From Bacteroidota bacterium (GTDB taxonomy: Bacteria; Bacteroidota; Bacteroidia; NS11-12g; UBA955): a DNA stretch of 64,000 bases. The stretch lies in NCBI GenBank assembly GCA_963169345.1, contig CAUJCT010000034.1, forward strand, positions 87,622-151,621, in the 5' to 3' direction. Both the position numbers and the translations under genes were made by a program. Of the stretch, positions 60,221 through 64,000 are shown piece after piece. Each line of letters opens with the position of its first letter. Positions within the stretch are counted from its first letter, which is position 1. The notes beneath the pieces are model-generated. The model did not search any database, was not told the DNA's origin, and worked only from the letters and a program-made list of their open reading frames with translations.

Positions 60221-63200
60221 CTACAGTTTGTACTTGGTTTCTAATATGTTTTTTAATTGCGGGTAGAAGCTTTGCAATGCGGTATCTATGGCCTCTAATT
60301 CTCTTTCCATGTCATCGGAAGTTCTGCCGTTTCTCGATTCGTCTATGATTTTTTGAAGAGAGATTGATAGGTCAGACCTATCAAAAATATCTAAAGACGA
60401 CTTCATTTTATGGGCTATTTCGGCAATTCTTCCATACTCATGTTCATCAAATGCCCTGCGCAAAGTTAACATTTCTTTTGGAACTTGATGTATGAAAAGT
60501 GAAATCATCTCAGATTCAAATTGTTTGTTGCCATTTGAAAGCTCGTATAAATAAGACAAATTGATAGAAGTATTGTCTGTATTTGCTGTTTCTTCTTTCA
60601 TATTAGTATCGTTGTTTTTGTGCTCAGCCAGCTTGCTGATTTTTTCCAGCAATTCTCTCTGATTAAATGGTTTTGAAATAAAATCGTTCATCCCTGCTTC
60701 TATACATTTTTCTTTTTCTCCCACTATCGAATGCGCCGTCATAGCTATTATTGGCAATGTAAGTCGCAGATCTTTTCTGATTATTTTGGTTGTCTGATAT
60801 CCATCCAGTTCAGGCATCTGCAAGTCCATCAGAATTAAATCAAAACTCTGATGCTTCAATACGTCTAATCCTATCAATCCATTATCTGCAATGGTCACTT
60901 CAAATCCAAAATTGTTCAACACATTTTTGGCAAGCTTCTGATTCAATAAATTGTCCTCAACCAGTAAAATATTCAGTTTGCCCTGTATTTGTCTTGAAAC
61001 TATTTCTCCTTTGTCTTCTACTGAGCTGTCCTGTATACTTCTGCTGAGTTTTAAAACAAAGGAAAATTCAGAACCCTGATTAACTTCCGAAATCATCTCT
61101 AATCGGCCACCCATTAATTCGATGAGATTTTTTGAAATACTCAATCCTAATCCGGTGCCTTCATATTTTCTGTTAATTTCATTATTAACCTGATTGAAGC
61201 GTTCAAAAATACTGGAGTGCTTGTCGGTTTGAATACCTATGCCAGTATCTTTAACCTTGAATCTGATATGCGTGTGTTCTGGTGTCTCCTCAGTTAACTC
61301 CGCCGAAAATTCAACTGTTCCTTTCTCTGTAAACTTAATGGCATTACCTACCAGATTAATTAATATCTGATTCAATCTCAAAGCATCACACATAACCCAT
61401 TTGGGCAGATTCTCGTCTATATGGTAGGTAAACTGCAGTTGTTTCTGACTGGCACTGATCTTAAGCAAATCAAAAACATTTTTTAGTATTTGCCGGATAT
61501 TGGTAGGTGAGGGCTCTATTTCAATTACACCGGATTCTATTTTTGAGAAATCGAGAATATCATTTATAATGGATAACAGGTTTTCTGCAGCAACTTTTAC
61601 TGAGTTGGCAAAATCTTCCTGCTTATTGCTTAACTTGGTTTGTATCAGCAACTGAGTAAAACCAAGTATGGCGTTCATCGGCGTCCTGATCTCGTGACTC
61701 ATATTGGTTAAAAACTGGTCTTTCGATTTAACCGATTCTTCTGCTTCTTTCTTTGCCTTTATAAGCTCTTCTTCAGCTTGTTTACGTTCAATATACGAAC
61801 CAATCTGCAATCCAAATCCGTCAATCATCTGCATCAGATTGTAGTCTTCTTTCTTTTGTTTAAAACTGAAAAACTCCATGACAGCAATTACTTCTCCTCT
61901 GAAAATAATTGGAAATATTAAAGCTGAACGCAAGTTGGATTCTTCAATAGAACTTCTGTTGATGATTAAGGATTGACCGGATAAATCACTTATCCATTTC
62001 GGTTTTTTACTCACCCATACATAGCCAGGTAATCCTTCTCCTTTGGCAAATTCCATTCTCGATGACTGGCTTTCAAACTCAGGTAAAGGGCGGTTGATAT
62101 GATTGTAATATTTTGGTTTGCTTAGTCTGTTTCTTATTTGGTCCACTGTCCAAAACATATTCAGGTCCCAGTCTAAATGCAAACAAATCTGATGTGCAAT
62201 TTTTTTGATGGCAATATCTACTGTTTCATTTTCACTTAATATAGATATCAATCGTGTTTCAATGGTAAGACGCTCCAGTGCATTTTTCTTTTCAGTAATA
62301 TCGTGCTGGATGGTGATATATTGATAGGGTTTTCCCTTCTTATCAAGAAATGGAATGATGCTGCAGTCGACCCAAAAATAATGGCCTTTTTTATTAACGT
62401 TTTTAATTTCACCATGCCATACTTCTCCCTTGGTTATGGTTTGCCACATCTCGGCAAAAAAAGAACGGGGATGGAAACCTGAATTGATAATTTTATATGG
62501 TTGTCCCAGTAACTCTTCTTTAACGTACATAGAAGTACGACAAAATTTATCATTGACAAATCTTATAAATCCGTCTCTGTCGCTGATGGCCACCTCTGCA
62601 GACTGGTCGAGGGCAAATTTATAGGCTGCCAGGTCAATCTCTGTCTGATTGATTTTCTCGTGAATCAATTGATTCAATTCACTCTGCAATTGTTTGTTTT
62701 GCTTCTTTAATGCAAGCGTGTTCTTAATCTGCTCAGCTAATCGGCGCAAAGTCTCAATTTGTTCCGGAAATAGGGTTTTGGGACGAGAATCTATGATACA
62801 GATTGAGCCAATATTGAACCCTTCAACTGTTGAAATTGGAATACCTGCAAAATAACGAATATTGGGATGCCCGAGTACCGATGGATGTTTGCTGAATTCA
62901 GGATCACGGATAGTATCAGGTATCTCAAAAAAATCTTTGGCTTTAACTACCTGTATGCAGAAGTCATAATCGTTCTGCATGTCATAAATGCTTAAACCCG
63001 TTTTGGTTTTAACAATATGTCTATTGCCCTCATAAATAGAAATTAATGCTATGTTGGTCTGACATGCAAAAGCTGCAATTTTCACCAATGGAAGCAGCTC
63101 CGACTCGGGCATCTTCTCTAATATATCAAAATTGATAAGCGCCTCAAGTCTTTCCCTTTCGTTCTCTGGTAAAGGAATGTTGTCAGTCATTATTTTTTCC

Positions 63201-63226
63201 AATCTCTTCAGTTCTGGGTTCAACAT
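60221..63226 (-). CDS. hybrid sensor histidine kinase (GAF-PAS-GAF-HisKA-HATPase-REC-Hpt)
   Basis: GAF (ISIYEGNRHIVKTKTGLS...FCIQVVK), PAS, FLTNMSHEIRTPMNAILGF, GTGLGLSISKNLIELMGG, REC (LLVEDNLLNQKLA...LMDLQMPELDGY), Hpt-like IAHKMKSSLD. Confidence 0.93.
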   Translation of the reverse strand: MLNPELKRLEKIMTDNIPLPENERERLEALINFDILEKMPESELLPLVKIAAFACQTNIALISIYEGNRHIVKTKTGLSIYDMQNDYDFCIQVVKAKDFFEIPDTIRDPEFSKHPSVLGHPNIRYFAGIPISTVEGFNIGSICIIDSRPKTLFPEQIETLRRLAEQIKNTLALKKQNKQLQSELNQLIHEKINQTEIDLAAYKFALDQSAEVAISDRDGFIRFVNDKFCRTSMYVKEELLGQPYKIINSGFHPRSFFAEMWQTITKGEVWHGEIKNVNKKGHYFWVDCSIIPFLDKKGKPYQYITIQHDITEKKNALERLTIETRLISILSENETVDIAIKKIAHQICLHLDWDLNMFWTVDQIRNRLSKPKYYNHINRPLPEFESQSSRMEFAKGEGLPGYVWVSKKPKWISDLSGQSLIINRSSIEESNLRSALIFPIIFRGEVIAVMEFFSFKQKKEDYNLMQMIDGFGLQIGSYIERKQAEEELIKAKKEAEESVKSKDQFLTNMSHEIRTPMNAILGFTQLLIQTKLSNKQEDFANSVKVAAENLLSIINDILDFSKIESGVIEIEPSPTNIRQILKNVFDLLKISASQKQLQFTYHIDENLPKWVMCDALRLNQILINLVGNAIKFTEKGTVEFSAELTEETPEHTHIRFKVKDTGIGIQTDKHSSIFERFNQVNNEINRKYEGTGLGLSISKNLIELMGGRLEMISEVNQGSEFSFVLKLSRSIQDSSVEDKGEIVSRQIQGKLNILLVEDNLLNQKLAKNVLNNFGFEVTIADNGLIGLDVLKHQSFDLILMDLQMPELDGYQTTKIIRKDLRLTLPIIAMTAHSIVGEKEKCIEAGMNDFISKPFNQRELLEKISKLAEHKNNDTNMKEETANTDNTSINLSYLYELSNGNKQFESEMISLFIHQVPKEMLTLRRAFDEHEYGRIAEIAHKMKSSLDIFDRSDLSISLQKIIDESRNGRTSDDMERELEAIDTALQSFYPQLKNILETKYKL

Positions 63227-63604
63227 ACGGTAGCCTTCCCAAAGATAAACTTTTCAAATATAGAAAGATGTATTTGTGTTTAAACTATTCATCTTTAAAT
63301 ATTTTTCTTACCTGATTTAATTAGGCAATTATGTCAGATATTATTCAATTTTTTGAAGCAAATTTTAGTTCATTCAATCAATTTTCATTCCCTTTCGACA
63401 AAGGATAAACTGTGGTCGTTGAGTGGCTGAAAAGTTTCGACTTGTGTACTAAACTATTGAAAATGATATTGTTTGTCAAAATTTTGTCATATTCATTAAT
63501 CTAAAAAAAAATGACTTTTTCCGAAATCAGTCTTCTAATAATCGAAAAAATCAGAATGCCAAATCAGTCATCTATAATTTCGTTTTATAAAATTTTATTG
63601 CATT

Positions 63605-64000
63605 ATGGATAAAAACTACAAAATCAAAAGCGCTTTGCGAGCGGCCTTCCTCACGGTCATCGCAGGGTTTGCCGGGTCTGCATGGGCTCAGTTATCGGGT
63701 ACTTACACCATCGATAACGGCAGTGCTACTGGAGGAACTAACTTTGCCAATTGGGCTGACTTCAGAAGTGCTATCGTTACAAATGGTATCAGCAGTGCTG
63801 TTACAATTAATGTTGTTACCGACCAAACTGAATCTCAAATTGTACTTCCGCAAATCACTGGCGCAAGTTCTACCAACACCATCACAATCAATGGTAATGG
63901 TAAATTCATTCAAGGTGGTGTTAACGATGGTGTCTTCCTGTTTGATGGTATCGATTACCTGACAATCGATGGTTTGATAATCAGAAATACCAACAACAAC
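63605..64000 (+). CDS. large secreted protein, N-terminal fragment (truncated at window edge)
   Basis: Open frame to window end: MDKNYKIKSALRAAFLTVIAGFAGSAWAQLSGTYTIDNGSATGGTNFANWADFRSAIVTNGISSAVTINVV...; signal peptide, right-handed beta-helix-like content; not listed in the ORF track in this frame. Confidence 0.75.
   Translation, partial: MDKNYKIKSALRAAFLTVIAGFAGSAWAQLSGTYTIDNGSATGGTNFANWADFRSAIVTNGISSAVTINVVTDQTESQIVLPQITGASSTNTITINGNGKFIQGGVNDGVFLFDGIDYLTIDGLIIRNTNNN

Noticed and set aside
1-64000. tRNA or rRNA genes
   Set aside because: Scanned by eye for T-arm-like and rRNA motifs; none convincing. tRNAscan-SE would be decisive.

Overview
The window is a Bacteroidota-type chromosomal segment, roughly 38-40% GC by eye, with many signal-peptide or lipoprotein cargo genes and C-terminal T9SS sorting domains. 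Housekeeping genes are holA, queA, a TrmN6-like methyltransferase, dnaN and yebC. Accessory or metabolic content: (i) a small putative biosynthetic locus at 4.9-12.5 kb with a DUF6134-like protein, two SDR enzymes, a monomodular C-A-T-TE NRPS and a Sfp-type PPTase; (ii) paaABC; (iii) a cbb3 oxidase locus whose usp-ccoI part (35.4-38.7 kb) is separated from ccoS-ccoNO-ccoQ-ccoP-ccoG-ccoH-SafE (50.7-57.0 kb) by about 12 kb of secreted-protein genes and structured non-coding DNA, followed by a PAS histidine kinase and a REC-CRP/FNR fusion regulator; (iv) several T9SS cargo genes, including a 2113-aa M43-type metalloprotease with an internal compositional shift; (v) a GAF/PAS hybrid kinase plus LytTR regulator pair. 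Non-coding structure includes a dispersed CGACTTAA-octamer repeat family in two inverted loci, a 95-bp tandem repeat with hairpins, a ~230-bp long inverted-repeat element, a ~67-bp direct repeat (with terminator) flanking 9.3 kb, and palindromic intergenic elements. I saw no rRNA, convincing tRNA, CRISPR array, transposase or phage genes. All calls come from reading the sequence and ORF track; no searches were run.
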